From the NCBI GenBank assembly GCA_017548365.1, contig JAFZAC010000016.1:186001-250000 (forward strand): a stretch of DNA of 64,000 nucleotides. The letters run 5' to 3'. Positions 55,710 through 64,000 of this stretch are shown piece after piece. How positions within the stretch are numbered: the first letter of the stretch is position 1; every line of letters starts with the position of its first letter. Position numbers and translations under genes: made by a program. Under the pieces are notes generated by a model, which did not search any database, had not been told where the DNA came from, and worked only from the letters and a program-made list of their open reading frames with translations. The stretch is from Muribaculaceae bacterium. GTDB taxonomy: Bacteria; Bacteroidota; Bacteroidia; Bacteroidales; Muribaculaceae.

Positions 55710-56708
55710 TTACTTGCCTCTTCTCATTTCTATCTCCTCGTTAATGTCACGGCCATGACCAAGAAGTATTTTCCACACAAACGCCTTGATGAAGCCAAAA
55801 CCATAGGCACCCAGTTGTATAAAACTTGACACTACAGCAATGGAAGCAATCTTGAAGCTTTTAGTCTTAACAAGCGCGCTTATCCACAATAATACAACAT
55901 ATAAAACCAAAGGCAGGATTGCCCACCAGTGCCAAAAGACGGCAAGAAGAATAAGTGCCAAGCAGCCCAAAACAAACACAGCAGGCAAGCAATGAACAAG
56001 CTTCAAAGAGTCAGGGTATAACAGTTTTAAAGTGATGCGCGACATACCGAAGACATAGGTTTGACGGGCAAACTTCTTAAGGTCAACACGGCGTTTATGA
56101 TAGACATAAGCATCACGGATGAGACGGATTGAGAATCCCGCCTGACGCACACGGGTGCTCATGTCGATGTCCTCACTGAACATCTCATGAAAACCGCCTA
56201 CCATCTCCCATACCTTGCGCGAGTAGCCCATATTGAACGAGCGAGGCACAAATTTTTCCAACTGCACCTTACCACCACGTATGCCACCGGTTGTCAAAAA
56301 CGAGGTCATCGAGAAATTGATGGCCTTCTGAACGTCGCTGAAGTCTTCGCTGGCAGCATCGGGTCCGCCGAAACAGTCAACTGGCTCGCGTTCCAGCTCG
56401 GCCTTAAGAGTGGCAAAATAATCCTTAGGAATCACGCAGTCGCTGTCGAAGAAAATAAAATACTCGCCGGTGGCTCGCTCTATACCATAGTTGCGGGCAA
56501 TACTGCGGCCCTCATTAGACTTGTAATAGTAATGAAGGTCTATATCGTGTTCATATTTTGAAGCTTGTTCCTCGCATCTAATAGTTGAACCGTCCTCAAC
56601 AAGCATCAGTTCAAAGTCTTTACATGTTTGCTCCTTTAGACTACGCAATAGGTCCTCGACCTCAGCTGGTCGGTTGTAGACCGGAACTATGATAGAAAAA
56701 TAAGGCAT
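55710..56708 (-). CDS. Membrane-anchored glycosyltransferase family 2
   Basis: A 332-residue GT2 enzyme. The start MPYFSIIVPVYNRPAEVEDL, the motif EDGSTIRCEEQ and the DxD site FFDSDCVIPKDYF are visible, followed by FSEDIDMSTRVRQAGF (catalytic acid region). Two or three C-terminal hydrophobic helices (LPAVFVLGCLALILLAVFW and others) anchor it in the membrane. The 22 codons upstream of 56708 overlap the promoter and are not used. The glycan is unknown. Confidence 0.88.
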   Translation of the reverse strand: MPYFSIIVPVYNRPAEVEDLLRSLKEQTCKDFELMLVEDGSTIRCEEQASKYEHDIDLHYYYKSNEGRSIARNYGIERATGEYFIFFDSDCVIPKDYFATLKAELEREPVDCFGGPDAASEDFSDVQKAINFSMTSFLTTGGIRGGKVQLEKFVPRSFNMGYSRKVWEMVGGFHEMFSEDIDMSTRVRQAGFSIRLIRDAYVYHKRRVDLKKFARQTYVFGMSRITLKLLYPDSLKLVHCLPAVFVLGCLALILLAVFWHWWAILPLVLYVVLLWISALVKTKSFKIASIAVVSSFIQLGAYGFGFIKAFVWKILLGHGRDINEEIEMRRGK

Positions 56709-56735
56709 GTGGTAATGTATTTCGTGATTTGTTTG

Positions 56736-56767
56736 CAAAGTTAACCAAACTACTTCAAAATGCCAAA
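56736..56767 (-). promoter_or_regulatory. Promoter of the glycosyltransferase-radC operon
   Basis: On the minus strand, TTTG (56767-56764), 20-nt spacer, TAACTTTG (56743-56736). Full consensus, just past the gpmI terminator. Confidence 0.8.
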
Positions 56768-56780
56768 TTTGCACTTAGCT

Positions 56781-56820
56781 AAAAAAGAGATGACTCAATG
56801 CAATCGCTGCGTTGAGTCAT
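56781..56820 (-). terminator. Terminator of gpmI
   Basis: A 13-bp stem pairs 56790-56802 with 56808-56820, with one G-T wobble and a 5-nt loop. On the minus strand it is followed by CTCTTTTTTAG. Confidence 0.85.
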
Positions 56821-56888
56821 CATAGTAAAACGAGTATATGAAATGAAAAAAATGTGTTGTGTATTTAATTATAATTCGTTTTGATTAC

Positions 56889-58403
56889 CTATTTTATCAA
56901 ACAATTGCCAGTCATTTCGGCTGGTTGCTCAAGACCCATGATCTTGAGAATTGAGGGTGCCACATCTGCAAGTCGACCACAGTCCACTTGTGCCTCCTTG
57001 TTGTTAGTAACATAAATAAATGGCACGGGATTCAGGGAGTGCGCAGTGTTGGGAGTTCCGTCTTCGTTAATCGCATAATCGGCATTGCCGTGATCGGCAA
57101 TAATGATTACCTCATAGTCGGCTGCTCGAGCAGCCTCAACGGTCTCTTTCACGCAGTTGTCAATGGTCTCCACAGCCTTGACAATTGCTGGATATACTCC
57201 AGTGTGTCCCACCATGTCACCGTTGGCGTAGTTAACGACAATGAAGTCATACTTTTTCTCCCCAATCGCTGCCACGAGTTTGTCTTTAACCTCGGGTGCA
57301 CTCATCTCGGGCTTGAGATCATAGGTCGCCACCTTGGGCGAAGGCACCAAGATTCGGTCCTCTCCTTCAAATGGCGCCTCACGTCCTCCATTGAAGAAAA
57401 ATGTCACATGGGCATATTTCTCGGTCTCGGCAATGTGCAACTGTTTCTTGCCTTGCGACGAGAGATATTCGGCCAGTGTGTTGTCTACGTTCTCTTTTTT
57501 GAAAATGATGTGTACACCTGTGAATGATGCATCATAGGGTGTCATGCAATAGTATTGAAGCCCTGGAATAGTGGTCATTCCCTGCTCAGGCATGTCTTGT
57601 TGAGTGAGGACGATAGTAAGCTCCTTGGCACGGTCGTTACGATAGTTGAAGAATATTACAACGTCACCTTCCTTGATGCGGCCGTCTACAGTGGTGTTGA
57701 CAATGGGCCTGATAAACTCATCGGTAACGCCTTCGTCATAACTCTCCTGAATGGCCTGTACCATGTTGTCGCTCTTGCGACCCTCTCCATGAACGAGCTG
57801 GTCGTAGGCAAGCTTGATGCGGTCCCAACGCTTGTCACGGTCCATGGCATAGTAGCGACCTGTAACGGTTGCTACCACACCGGCGCTTTTAGCGCAATGT
57901 GCCTCAAGCTGAGCCACAAATCCCTTGCCACTCTCGGGGTCGGTGTCGCGACCATCCATGAAACAGTGGATGAACACATTGCTGAGCTCATAGTCATGTG
58001 CTATATCGCAAAGTGCAAAAAGGTGCTCAAGCGAACTGTGAACACCGCCGTTGCTCGTGAGCCCCATGAAATGGATGGCCTTGCCAGTTTCCTTGGCATA
58101 GCCAAAAGCGCTCACTATCTCGGGATTCTCAAGGATGGACTTATCACGGATGGCTTTATTGATTTTCACTAAGTCTTGATATACCACTCGTCCACCACCA
58201 ATGTTGAGGTGACCCACCTCGCTGTTGCCCATCTGTCCGTCGGGCAAACCAACATTCTCACCGCTAGCCTGGAGCTGGCTGTAAGGATATGTGTCCAACA
58301 AGCTGTCCCAATAGGGTGTGGGGGTGGAAAATATGGCATCGCTCTTAGTGCGGTCACCTATTCCCCAACCATCAAGAATCATCAATAAAGCTTTCTTACT
58401 CAT
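56889..58403 (-). CDS. gpmI: Cofactor-independent phosphoglycerate mutase
   Basis: A 504-residue Mn-dependent enzyme of glycolysis and gluconeogenesis that interconverts 3- and 2-phosphoglycerate through a phosphoserine. Metal ligand D11 lies in [11 protein letters not shown]; the catalytic serine is S61 ([15 protein letters not shown]). The metal-binding [12 protein letters not shown] and [10 protein letters not shown] are intact. Length is standard. It has its own promoter and terminator. Confidence 0.97.
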   Translation of the reverse strand: MSKKALLMILDGWGIGDRTKSDAIFSTPTPYWDSLLDTYPYSQLQASGENVGLPDGQMGNSEVGHLNIGGGRVVYQDLVKINKAIRDKSILENPEIVSAFGYAKETGKAIHFMGLTSNGGVHSSLEHLFALCDIAHDYELSNVFIHCFMDGRDTDPESGKGFVAQLEAHCAKSAGVVATVTGRYYAMDRDKRWDRIKLAYDQLVHGEGRKSDNMVQAIQESYDEGVTDEFIRPIVNTTVDGRIKEGDVVIFFNYRNDRAKELTIVLTQQDMPEQGMTTIPGLQYYCMTPYDASFTGVHIIFKKENVDNTLAEYLSSQGKKQLHIAETEKYAHVTFFFNGGREAPFEGEDRILVPSPKVATYDLKPEMSAPEVKDKLVAAIGEKKYDFIVVNYANGDMVGHTGVYPAIVKAVETIDNCVKETVEAARAADYEVIIIADHGNADYAINEDGTPNTAHSLNPVPFIYVTNNKEAQVDCGRLADVAPSILKIMGLEQPAEMTGNCLIK

Positions 58404-58469
58404 TTACTTACTTCAGACTATGTATACAAATACCGATGCTAAAATTCACAAAAAACATTTTGTGGACTG

Positions 58470-58500
58470 CAAATATACATCAATTTAACCGCAAAACAAA
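58470..58500 (-). promoter_or_regulatory. Promoter of gpmI
   Basis: On the minus strand, TTTG (58500-58497), a 19-nt spacer, TATATTTG (58477-58470). The leader to the ATG is about 62 nt. Confidence 0.75.
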
Positions 58501-58703
58501 AAGAAACTGCATTTTTTTCACAAAAAACAAAAAAATAAAAATAAATGTTAAGGGCAATTTGAATATTCATTTATTGCTGGAAGACTTAACTCAGCACTTG
58601 CAAAGCAAAACAATAACACCTTCTCAATTGATTTTGTTTTTAATGCAGATATGTCGAAACACATTAACACAAGCATGCCTGCTGCCCTATTATAAAGACG
58701 TAA

Positions 58704-58744
58704 ACGCAACTGTGCCGAGCGTTTGGCCCGTGCATCAGTTGCGT
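58704..58744. repeat. Hairpin with 9-bp perfect arms
   Basis: ACGCAACTG (58704-58712) pairs with CAGTTGCGT (58736-58744); an inner TGC/GCA extends it. It lies 28 nt past the end of the small helical protein gene. No T-run follows on either strand, so a terminator role is uncertain. Confidence 0.5.
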
Positions 58745-58771
58745 AAATCTTGTGATACGTACCCTAGTTAA

Positions 58772-58984
58772 TTACTTCTCGGGAGCGTCTTTCTTAGTGA
58801 GCTTATCGGTCAGGAAATCAACGGTTTTATCAACCACTTCTTCAACCTTTGGGTCAAGAGAGTCGGGAGCGATTTTCTGTCCAACCTCAGTTACTTTTTT
58901 CTTGATTTCTTCGGGGTTCTTGAGGATTTCACCAGCCTTGTCCTGGATAAAATCTTTAGCCTGATCAATCAAATTCTCAGCCAT
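58772..58984 (-). CDS. Small amphipathic-helix protein, hypothetical
   Basis: A 70-residue soluble protein, almost entirely charged helical sequence (DQAKDFIQDKAGEILKNPEE, then VDKTVDFLTDKLTKKDAPEK). It has no signal peptide or Cys. The repeated amphipathic pattern is like small stress or MT0933-type antitoxin proteins, but no partner toxin lies next to it, so I do not claim that. It lies 30 nt downstream of a lipoprotein gene on the same strand. Confidence 0.65.
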   Translation of the reverse strand: MAENLIDQAKDFIQDKAGEILKNPEEIKKKVTEVGQKIAPDSLDPKVEEVVDKTVDFLTDKLTKKDAPEK

Positions 58985-59014
58985 AGTAGTAATTATTAAA
59001 GTTAATAAAAAAGG

Positions 59015-59521
59015 TTATTTTTTCATTTTATTGTAAGTGTCTGTTGTCACTTTGTAGAGTTCCTTTTGTGTAGCCGACAGCTGTCCGCTCTTGTCGAGCT
59101 GGTCCAGTTGGCTCTGCAGGTCAAGGAACTTCTTATTAGCAGCTTCGTCAAGCTTTCCAGTCTTCATTGATGGTATCAATGCGACAAAAGCCTCATTATA
59201 CTGTTTGAGGAGCTTATCGGTGGGAGTCTCAGGCCTAGGTGCCACCTTGGGAGCCGCTGTATTACTCTTGGGTGAGGCAACCGAATTTTGATTGCCGGCA
59301 TTATTAACAGAAAGATTAGGCAGTGGAACTTCCCCGCCAACAGGCTTAACAGGCTGAGAAGGCTTGATCGAAGCAGTATCGATGTTCTCAACATTGGCAC
59401 CCTTGTCGGCATTTGCACTACCTGTACTTGTTTTGCCAGATGCCGAAGACTCACCAGAGTTTCCACATGAAGTTGCCGCAAACGCCAAAACCACAACCGA
59501 TAAAAAAACTAATTTCTTCAT
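59015..59521 (-). CDS. Lipoprotein of unknown function
   Basis: A 168-residue lipoprotein. The signal MKKLVFLSVVVLAFAATSC ends with the lipobox Cys. A low-complexity Ser/Gly/Ala/Asn and Pro-rich linker (about residues 20-95) is followed by a helical C-terminal domain (PTDKLLKQYNEAFVALIPSM through TDTYNKMKK). No known catalytic motif. The 15 upstream codons of the open frame overlap the promoter and are not used. Confidence 0.75.
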   Translation of the reverse strand: MKKLVFLSVVVLAFAATSCGNSGESSASGKTSTGSANADKGANVENIDTASIKPSQPVKPVGGEVPLPNLSVNNAGNQNSVASPKSNTAAPKVAPRPETPTDKLLKQYNEAFVALIPSMKTGKLDEAANKKFLDLQSQLDQLDKSGQLSATQKELYKVTTDTYNKMKK

Positions 59522-59563
59522 ATTATTAATGACATTTAGAATGTTTTCAATAATCACACACCG

Positions 59564-59594
59564 CAAAGATAATCATTTTTTTCTAACGACCAAA
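59564..59594 (-). promoter_or_regulatory. Promoter of the lipoprotein gene
   Basis: On the minus strand, TTTG (59594-59591), 19-nt spacer, TATCTTTG (59571-59564). Full consensus. Confidence 0.8.
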
Positions 59595-59604
59595 CTATAT
59601 AACC

Positions 59605-59660
59605 TCTAAAAAACAAAAAGCCGCGGCGAGTATTTAAACTGCCACGGTTTTTGTTTTTTC
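59605..59660 (-). terminator. Terminator of rplS
   Basis: On the minus strand AAAAACCGTGGC pairs with GCCGCGGCTTTTTG, one G-T wobble, plus A/T arms, then TTTTTT. The core stem is 59621-59627 with 59641-59647. Confidence 0.75.
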
Positions 59661-59681
59661 TCATCGTTATCCACTTGATGA

Positions 59682-60050
59682 TTACTTAGCATCATCTTTC
59701 TTAACGAAGCGGCGCTCTTTGATGCGAGCCTTCTTACCGGTGAGACCACGCAAGTAATAAAGCTTTGCGCGGCGAACGCGACCATACTTGTTGATAGCAA
59801 TGCTATCGATGAATGGGCTCTCCATTGGGAAGATACGCTCTACGCCAATGCCGTCGCTAATCTTGCGAACAGTGAAACGCTTCTTAGTTCCCTCGCCGTT
59901 GATTTTGAGAACAACGCCACGGTACTGCTGAATACGCTCCTTGTTACCCTCTTTAATGCGGTAAGCTACTGTGATAGTGTCGCCAGGGAGAAAATCGGGC
60001 AACTCCTTGCCTGTAGCAAACGCTTGTTCTGCAACTTTAATTAAGTCCAT
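59682..60050 (-). CDS. rplS: Ribosomal protein L19
   Basis: A 122-residue protein of the large ribosomal subunit at the 30S interface. Typical features are [20 protein letters not shown], the motif [16 protein letters not shown], and the C-terminal [20 protein letters not shown]. The start [17 protein letters not shown] at 60050 is chosen over an upstream ATG because the extra 19 residues are not L19-like. It has its own promoter about 105 nt upstream. Confidence 0.95.
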   Translation of the reverse strand: MDLIKVAEQAFATGKELPDFLPGDTITVAYRIKEGNKERIQQYRGVVLKINGEGTKKRFTVRKISDGIGVERIFPMESPFIDSIAINKYGRVRRAKLYYLRGLTGKKARIKERRFVKKDDAK

Positions 60051-60157
60051 TGTAAAAGAAATTTCTTTAATTTTTTGTATTAACTCAACGCAATATTCAC
60101 AAGCCACTCTAATAGACTCACGCCTAAACTTCTTGCCAGAGATTGCGAAAAGCGGGA

Positions 60158-60188
60158 CAAAAGTACTACAAATTTCTTTAATGACAAA
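60158..60188 (-). promoter_or_regulatory. Promoter of rplS
   Basis: On the minus strand, TTTG (60188-60185), 19-nt spacer, TACTTTTG (60165-60158). The leader is about 105 nt, long enough for autogenous control. Confidence 0.75.
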
Positions 60189-60249
60189 GAAGTTTGCATT
60201 TTTTTTGTCGTTTTTCCTCGATTTTCGCTGTTTTTATGCTCTCTGCAAG

Positions 60250-60717
60250 TTATTCAATTTCAAGAATAAACTCTATAAACTCACGCACAGCACCATCGCC
60301 ACCATTCTTTTTGCACACATATTGTGCTATTTCTTTCACTTGCTGGCATGCATCGGCAGGACATCCAACTAAGCCACACTCACGCATGCACACAATGTCG
60401 AGAATGTCGTCGCCAATGTAGGCGACATTCTCACGCGAACATCCATACTTGCTCATGAGCATCTTTAAGGTGTCAAGTTTTTCATGCTTTCCTTGATGTA
60501 GCTCTGTGATGTGAAGTTCTCGCGCCCTGTTCTCAACAATGCGCGACGCTCTTCCTGTAATAATGGCTGGCACGATATCGTGAGCCGGCAACATCTCATT
60601 GATGGCATAACCGTCCTTGATATCAAATGCCTTAAACAACTCACCATCGGGGCCCATATTGATTTTGCCATCGGTGAGAGTGCCATCCACGTCCATTACA
60701 AGTAACTTAATATTCAT
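60250..60717 (-). CDS. kdsC: KDO-8-phosphate phosphatase (KdsC, HAD family)
   Basis: A 155-residue HAD phosphatase of the small cap-less type that forms tetramers. Nucleophile D9 and D11 are in VMDVDGTLTDG; motif II is the Thr of PAIITGRAS; motif III/IV is VAYIGDDILDIVCM. It removes phosphate from KDO-8-phosphate. It is the last gene of the KDO operon, starting 4 nt after the epimerase gene. The 7 upstream codons of the open frame overlap that gene and are not used. Confidence 0.92.
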   Translation of the reverse strand: MNIKLLVMDVDGTLTDGKINMGPDGELFKAFDIKDGYAINEMLPAHDIVPAIITGRASRIVENRARELHITELHQGKHEKLDTLKMLMSKYGCSRENVAYIGDDILDIVCMRECGLVGCPADACQQVKEIAQYVCKKNGGDGAVREFIEFILEIE

Positions 60718-60721
60718 GGCT

Positions 60722-61375
60722 TTATTTTTCACATTCACGTTTTATATTATTAATAATGTCCTTATAAGAGCCAATGTGACCAAAGAGCGAAGATGTACCC
60801 AGCACAAAACCGTCCACACCTTTTTTCCCCCAGCGCTTCATGCGCTCGATAGTGCAAGCACCATCCATGATAATCTCAAGATTATACTTGTCTTTAAGTT
60901 CAACAAGTTGATTCACCTTTTCCTCGACATGAGGCAGATAGATGTGGCCTGCATTTCCTGGCTTTACACCCATCAACAGTACATTATCTACCAAGTCATA
61001 GTATTCTGTAAAACTCTTGATAGGCGTTTCGGGGTTAATCACAATTCCAGGTCGGCGTCCTTCTTTCCTTATCTTCTTAATAACCTGAACGGGATTACAA
61101 TCGCTGTCAGGATGAAAATACATGATGTCGACTCCTGCATCGGCAAACATCTTGATGTATCGACTTGGCTCCATGATCATCATGTGCAATTCGGTGACGA
61201 GTGAAGTATTGCGGCACACCGACTTGACGTCGCCCAATCCCATAGCAAAATTGGGCACATAACTCCCGTCCATCACATCAAGATGCAGTCTATTTGCACC
61301 AGCAGCCTCAAGAGCAAAGGTCTCGGCCTTGAGGTTGTCAAAATTGGCACACATTAATGATGGAGAGTAAATCAT
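60722..61375 (-). CDS. Ribulose-phosphate 3-epimerase paralog
   Basis: A 217-residue TIM barrel. The metal ligands of RPE-type enzymes can be matched: H31 and D33 (HLDVMDG), H64 (LHMMI) and D171 (IMDGACT). It differs from a housekeeping Rpe: the phosphate-binding SVNPGFGGQ region is replaced by GVKPGNAGHIYL, and the late VDGGI by MDGACT. It sits between manA and kdsC in a KDO operon, so it may act on a pentose or hexose phosphate that feeds KDO. The substrate is inference. A second, canonical rpe is expected elsewhere. Confidence 0.75.
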   Translation of the reverse strand: MIYSPSLMCANFDNLKAETFALEAAGANRLHLDVMDGSYVPNFAMGLGDVKSVCRNTSLVTELHMMIMEPSRYIKMFADAGVDIMYFHPDSDCNPVQVIKKIRKEGRRPGIVINPETPIKSFTEYYDLVDNVLLMGVKPGNAGHIYLPHVEEKVNQLVELKDKYNLEIIMDGACTIERMKRWGKKGVDGFVLGTSSLFGHIGSYKDIINNIKRECEK

Positions 61376-61377
61376 AA

Positions 61378-62277
61378 CTATTTCGTGGTGTTAAGACGTG
61401 AAACAAAAGCAAGTTTGACACTCCTGACCGACAATGTCTCTCCTGGCCACATCAATATAGTAGAGCCGGGAGCTACTTCCAATCCGTCACAACTCATATT
61501 TCCTTCAACAAGTGTGAAGCACTCAAGAGTGTTGCTTTCGTTAGTATAATCGTCTAAGTTTTTAATCAATCTTGTAGTATATGTTTTTTCAACAATTTCT
61601 TGGTCATTATAGGCCTTAACTGTCGACTTCAATCCTATGTCAAGACAGCTAGCAGCCTTTTCGACATGAAGTTCGCGCGTATTACCTTGAGAGTCGACGC
61701 GGTCATAGTCGTAGAAGCGGTAGGTGAAGTCGCTACCTTCTTCAATCTCAAAGACTAGGCTACCGGCAGTAATGGCATGCAGAGTGCCTGGCTCAACAAA
61801 CACGTAATCGCCTTTGTCAACATGCAAAGTGTCGGCCATTTCCATAAACTGCCCGTCGGCAATCATCTGCGCCTCTTGAGCCTTGTCGCGGCAAGTGCAG
61901 CCATTTATGATAGTTCCTGACGATGGAGCGTCAATAAAGTACCAAGACTCACGCTTGCCTCGTGCGCTGTGTTCAAGTGCATTGGCGGCCTCATCGTTTG
62001 GATGAACCTGAATGCTCAAGTTTTCGCGGGCTTCGGTCAAAGCAAGGGTTAGCGGGAAATAATCATAGCCGTTCATGCCCATCTTGTCTCTGAATAGTGG
62101 GAACACGTCGTTCAAGAAACGCCCACACCATTTTCCATTAAGAATCTCATTCGAAACATTCTTGCGACTATATAGCGAATAGAGGTGACCAATGTTATCG
62201 CCTTTCACATCTGCCAGATGGCTTATCTTGGGTCCACCCCAAATGGTGTTGTGTACTATTCTCTTGAGTAAAAGCAT
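61378..62277 (-). CDS. manA: Mannose-6-phosphate isomerase, class I
   Basis: A 299-residue cupin-type zinc isomerase that interconverts fructose-6-P and mannose-6-P. The zinc ligands are visible: Gln and His in SIQVHPND, Glu in RESWYF and His in EPGTLHAI. The short form fits the bacterial class without the large helical insert. It lies 4 nt after kdsA and 2 nt before the epimerase paralog. Its link to KDO is through shared sugar-phosphate pools, or to mannose supply for glycans. Confidence 0.9.
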   Translation of the reverse strand: MLLLKRIVHNTIWGGPKISHLADVKGDNIGHLYSLYSRKNVSNEILNGKWCGRFLNDVFPLFRDKMGMNGYDYFPLTLALTEARENLSIQVHPNDEAANALEHSARGKRESWYFIDAPSSGTIINGCTCRDKAQEAQMIADGQFMEMADTLHVDKGDYVFVEPGTLHAITAGSLVFEIEEGSDFTYRFYDYDRVDSQGNTRELHVEKAASCLDIGLKSTVKAYNDQEIVEKTYTTRLIKNLDDYTNESNTLECFTLVEGNMSCDGLEVAPGSTILMWPGETLSVRSVKLAFVSRLNTTK

Positions 62278-62281
62278 ATTA

Positions 62282-63073
62282 TCAACTCACTATTTCTCTA
62301 ATTTTCATTAACTGATCAAGCAAGCCGTCAAGCTGGTCAAGCCGCAGCATGCAGCTACCATCACAAAGGGCACTTGCAGGGTCATTGTGGATCTCCATAA
62401 ACAAACCGCTGAGCACTCCTGTTGCAACGGCCGCCTTAGCTAAATAAGGCACAAACTCGCTCTTGCCACTATTGCCATAATTGAATCCACCTCCACTAAT
62501 CTGAACGCTATGTGTGGCATCAAAAAGCACTGGATAGCCCAACTTTGCCAGCCTCACCATTCCGGTCATATCTACAACCAGATTGTTATACCCAAAACAG
62601 TTGCCACGTTCACAGAGCATGAAATCACGACATCCGTAGTATTCCATCTTGCTCACCACGTTGTTCATTTCTTCGGGACTTGAAAACTGACCTTTCTTTA
62701 TGTTTATCATTTTGCCTGTCTCGGCAGCGGCATGTAGCAAATCGGTCTGTCTGCACAAGAACGCAGGTATCTGTATAATATCGGCAACTTCGGCAACAGG
62801 TGAGGCTTGAGATGGCTCATGTATGTCGGTCACAATCTTCACCCCCACTTCGGTCTTGGCCTTTTCAAGAATGCGCAATCCTTCATCCAAGCCAGGTCCG
62901 CGATAGTTAGTTGCCTTTGTGCGGTTTGCTTTATCCCACGAAGCCTTGAAATAGAAATCGATGTCATCATATCTACCTGCAATTTTATTAATTGCCTCGG
63001 CAAGGAGCATCACATTTGCCTCACTTTCAATAACGCAAGGACCAGCAAGTAATTTGAATTTATTAGAGGTCAT
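62282..63073 (-). CDS. kdsA: KDO-8-phosphate synthase (metal-dependent type)
   Basis: A 263-residue TIM-barrel enzyme that joins phosphoenolpyruvate and arabinose-5-phosphate to make KDO-8-phosphate, the sugar that starts the lipid A core. The N-terminal AGPCVIES carries C13, the metal ligand of the metal-dependent class; the metal-free E. coli enzyme has Asn there. FKASWDKANR and the late FDATHSVQ are conserved. It heads the operon kdsA-manA-epimerase-kdsC. Confidence 0.95.
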   Translation of the reverse strand: MTSNKFKLLAGPCVIESEANVMLLAEAINKIAGRYDDIDFYFKASWDKANRTKATNYRGPGLDEGLRILEKAKTEVGVKIVTDIHEPSQASPVAEVADIIQIPAFLCRQTDLLHAAAETGKMINIKKGQFSSPEEMNNVVSKMEYYGCRDFMLCERGNCFGYNNLVVDMTGMVRLAKLGYPVLFDATHSVQISGGGFNYGNSGKSEFVPYLAKAAVATGVLSGLFMEIHNDPASALCDGSCMLRLDQLDGLLDQLMKIREIVS

Positions 63074-63135
63074 AAAGTCGTTGGCTTAAAATTAATTAGC
63101 ATTCAAAAGTGCAGCTATAAGGTACTTAGAACCGA

Positions 63136-63143
63136 CAAATATA
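63136..63143 (-). promoter_or_regulatory. -7 box of the KDO operon
   Basis: Minus strand TATATTTG, about 63 nt before the kdsA ATG. No clear -33 TTG. Confidence 0.45.
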
Positions 63144-63246
63144 ATAATAATATCCGAGAGTGACACATTCTTTTCAAAAAAATGAGGCAAATTGTATAAC
63201 GCAAGCACCTAAGCCACATTCAACTCTATGGAGTCAATGATGACAA

Positions 63247-64000
63247 TTAAAAAAGATCGCTATAGATGCGCTGAGTAGCGCCTGTGTGAGAGGCAATATA
63301 GGCACACGACGCATCGCCAGCAAGCTTGAGAGCATTACTATCGTTTAAGAGTTTGTCGAGTACGACATTGCATTGTTGAGCATTGTCGATCGCAAAGGCG
63401 CCACCACACTGCTTGAGTTCAAGTGCCTCACGGAACTTCTCGTGACGCGGTCCAAAGATTACTGGAATGCCATAGACAGCAGCCTCGGGCACATTGTGTA
63501 TGCCGCTTCCGAAACCTCCTCCCACATAGGCCACATCGCCATAGCGATAGAGCGACGAGAGAATGCCAAAGCAGTCTATTATCATGCAATCGAGCTGCGA
63601 TGGGTCATCCACCTGGTCGAGCTTGGTGTAGCGTGCCACAGGGCGCTTGATGCGCGCCATCATAGCTTCGAGGCGGCTCTCATCGAACTCATGTGGAGCA
63701 ATGATGAGCTTCATCTCGGGATGCGAGTTGAAGTAAGGGATGATGATGTCTTCATCGGGCTGCCACGAGCTACCCATAACCAATGTGAGCTTGTCGCCAC
63801 TGGTCATAGCAGCTATCTCAGGAAATTCCTTGGCTTGAGCTTTTATTTGCAGCACCCGGTCAAGACGTGTGTCACCACACACCGTAACATTATCTACGCC
63901 AATCCCGTGTAACAACTCACGCGACTCTTCGTCTTGAACGTAGAGGTGAGTAAAGCAGCCAAGCATCTTGCGGAACATTCCGCCCCAAGGTTTGAAAAAC
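63247..64000 (-). CDS. waaA: KDO transferase WaaA, C-terminal part (cut by window edge)
   Basis: A partial 251-residue reading frame whose start lies right of the window (upstream codons FFKPWGG read on through 64000). The visible part is the C-terminal GT-B domain of WaaA-type KDO transferase: RKMLGCFTHLYVQDEESREL, GDTRLDRVLQI, LVMGSSWQPDED, APHEFDESR and the motif GGGFGSGIHNVPEAAVYGIPV, which binds CMP-KDO in the family. It transfers KDO to lipid IVA. It lies 173 nt upstream of kdsA. Confidence 0.93.
   Translation of the reverse strand, partial: FFKPWGGMFRKMLGCFTHLYVQDEESRELLHGIGVDNVTVCGDTRLDRVLQIKAQAKEFPEIAAMTSGDKLTLVMGSSWQPDEDIIIPYFNSHPEMKLIIAPHEFDESRLEAMMARIKRPVARYTKLDQVDDPSQLDCMIIDCFGILSSLYRYGDVAYVGGGFGSGIHNVPEAAVYGIPVIFGPRHEKFREALELKQCGGAFAIDNAQQCNVVLDKLLNDSNALKLAGDASCAYIASHTGATQRIYSDLF

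Larger units (their letters stand above)
58404..58771. other. 368-nt intergenic region downstream of a small gene and upstream of gpmI
   Basis: It holds the gpmI promoter and a hairpin near the right end. An open frame (111 codons, plus strand) crosses the gpmI promoter and shows no recognisable protein pattern; I do not treat it as a gene. Confidence 0.6.

Noticed and set aside
58436..58771. A 111-codon plus-strand open frame upstream of the small helical protein
   Set aside because: It runs through the gpmI promoter on the opposite strand, has no recognisable protein pattern and ends in the small gene region. AT-rich gaps often hold such frames.
58772..58984. Antitoxin of a toxin-antitoxin pair
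   Set aside because: The helical sequence is only loosely similar to MT0933-type antitoxins, and there is no adjacent toxin gene.

Overview
The window reads as a piece of chromosome from a member of the Bacteroidota, order Bacteroidales. I cannot fix the family; a gut Muribaculaceae- or Prevotella-like organism would fit. The evidence is a bacterial serine palmitoyltransferase for sphingolipids, Bacteroidota-style lipoproteins and thioredoxin-like envelope proteins, a BspA-type leucine-rich-repeat protein, a very large alpha-2-macroglobulin, a metal-type KDO-8-phosphate synthase, the absence of obvious Shine-Dalgarno sequences, and repeated promoters of the Bacteroidota primary sigma factor type (TTTG, 19-21 nt, TAnnTTTG). 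No insertion sequence, prophage, CRISPR array or rRNA was seen. The single tRNA is tRNA-Ala(GGC).

Layout. 1-1378 (minus): nucleotide-sugar genes rfbA (cut by the window edge) and ugd. 1908-5129: a 1073-residue multi-redox flavoprotein joining HcnA-, HcnB- and HcnC-like parts. 5356-5428: tRNA-Ala. 5516-7861 (minus): ybaK-like deacylase, a compact aroC, a radical SAM protein. 8020-8892: exported thioredoxin-like protein. 9059-11636 (minus): serine palmitoyltransferase and tilS. 11938-19722 (plus): uvrB, YgiQ-type radical SAM, pgeF-like phosphorylase, fucose-isomerase-like protein, DEDDh exonuclease, CobW-type GTPase with a His-rich linker. 19868-26248: glycosyltransferases, a PIG-L deacetylase/ATP-grasp pair, a thioredoxin-fold lipoprotein without redox cysteines, an outer-membrane barrel. 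26493-33391: a seven-gene TetR-controlled type I exporter operon (TetR, TolC, membrane-fusion lipoprotein, two ATPases, two permeases). 33474-39584: HAD phosphatase, lipoprotein, alanine/glycine symporter, an exported CHAT protease and a metallophosphatase. 39850-45909: the elongasome operon mreB-mreC-mreD-mrdA-rodA. 45994-51537 (minus): alpha-2-macroglobulin. 51871-54904: dnaB and a BspA-like protein. 54979-58403 (minus): glycosyltransferase, radC, gpmI. 58772-60050 (minus): small helical protein, lipoprotein, rplS. 60250-64000 (minus): KDO operon kdsA-manA-(rpe paralog)-kdsC, with waaA cut by the right edge.

How the parts fit. Much of the window builds the envelope: nucleotide sugars, glycosyltransferases, KDO for lipid A, sphingolipid synthesis, the cell-elongation machine, a multidrug-type exporter and several exported lipoproteins. 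The rest is housekeeping (tRNA modification, DNA repair and replication, shikimate pathway, glycolysis, ribosomal protein).

I found no clear-cut new defence or mobile system. The best leads are: paired palindromes bracketing the exporter operon promoter; complementary degeneracy of the two exporter ATPases; the all-in-one redox flavoprotein; structured RNA in the mreB leader and the mreB-mreC spacer; the exported CHAT protease co-transcribed with a metallophosphatase lacking a metal ligand; and an RPE paralog inside the KDO operon. All calls come from reading the sequence; no database search was run.
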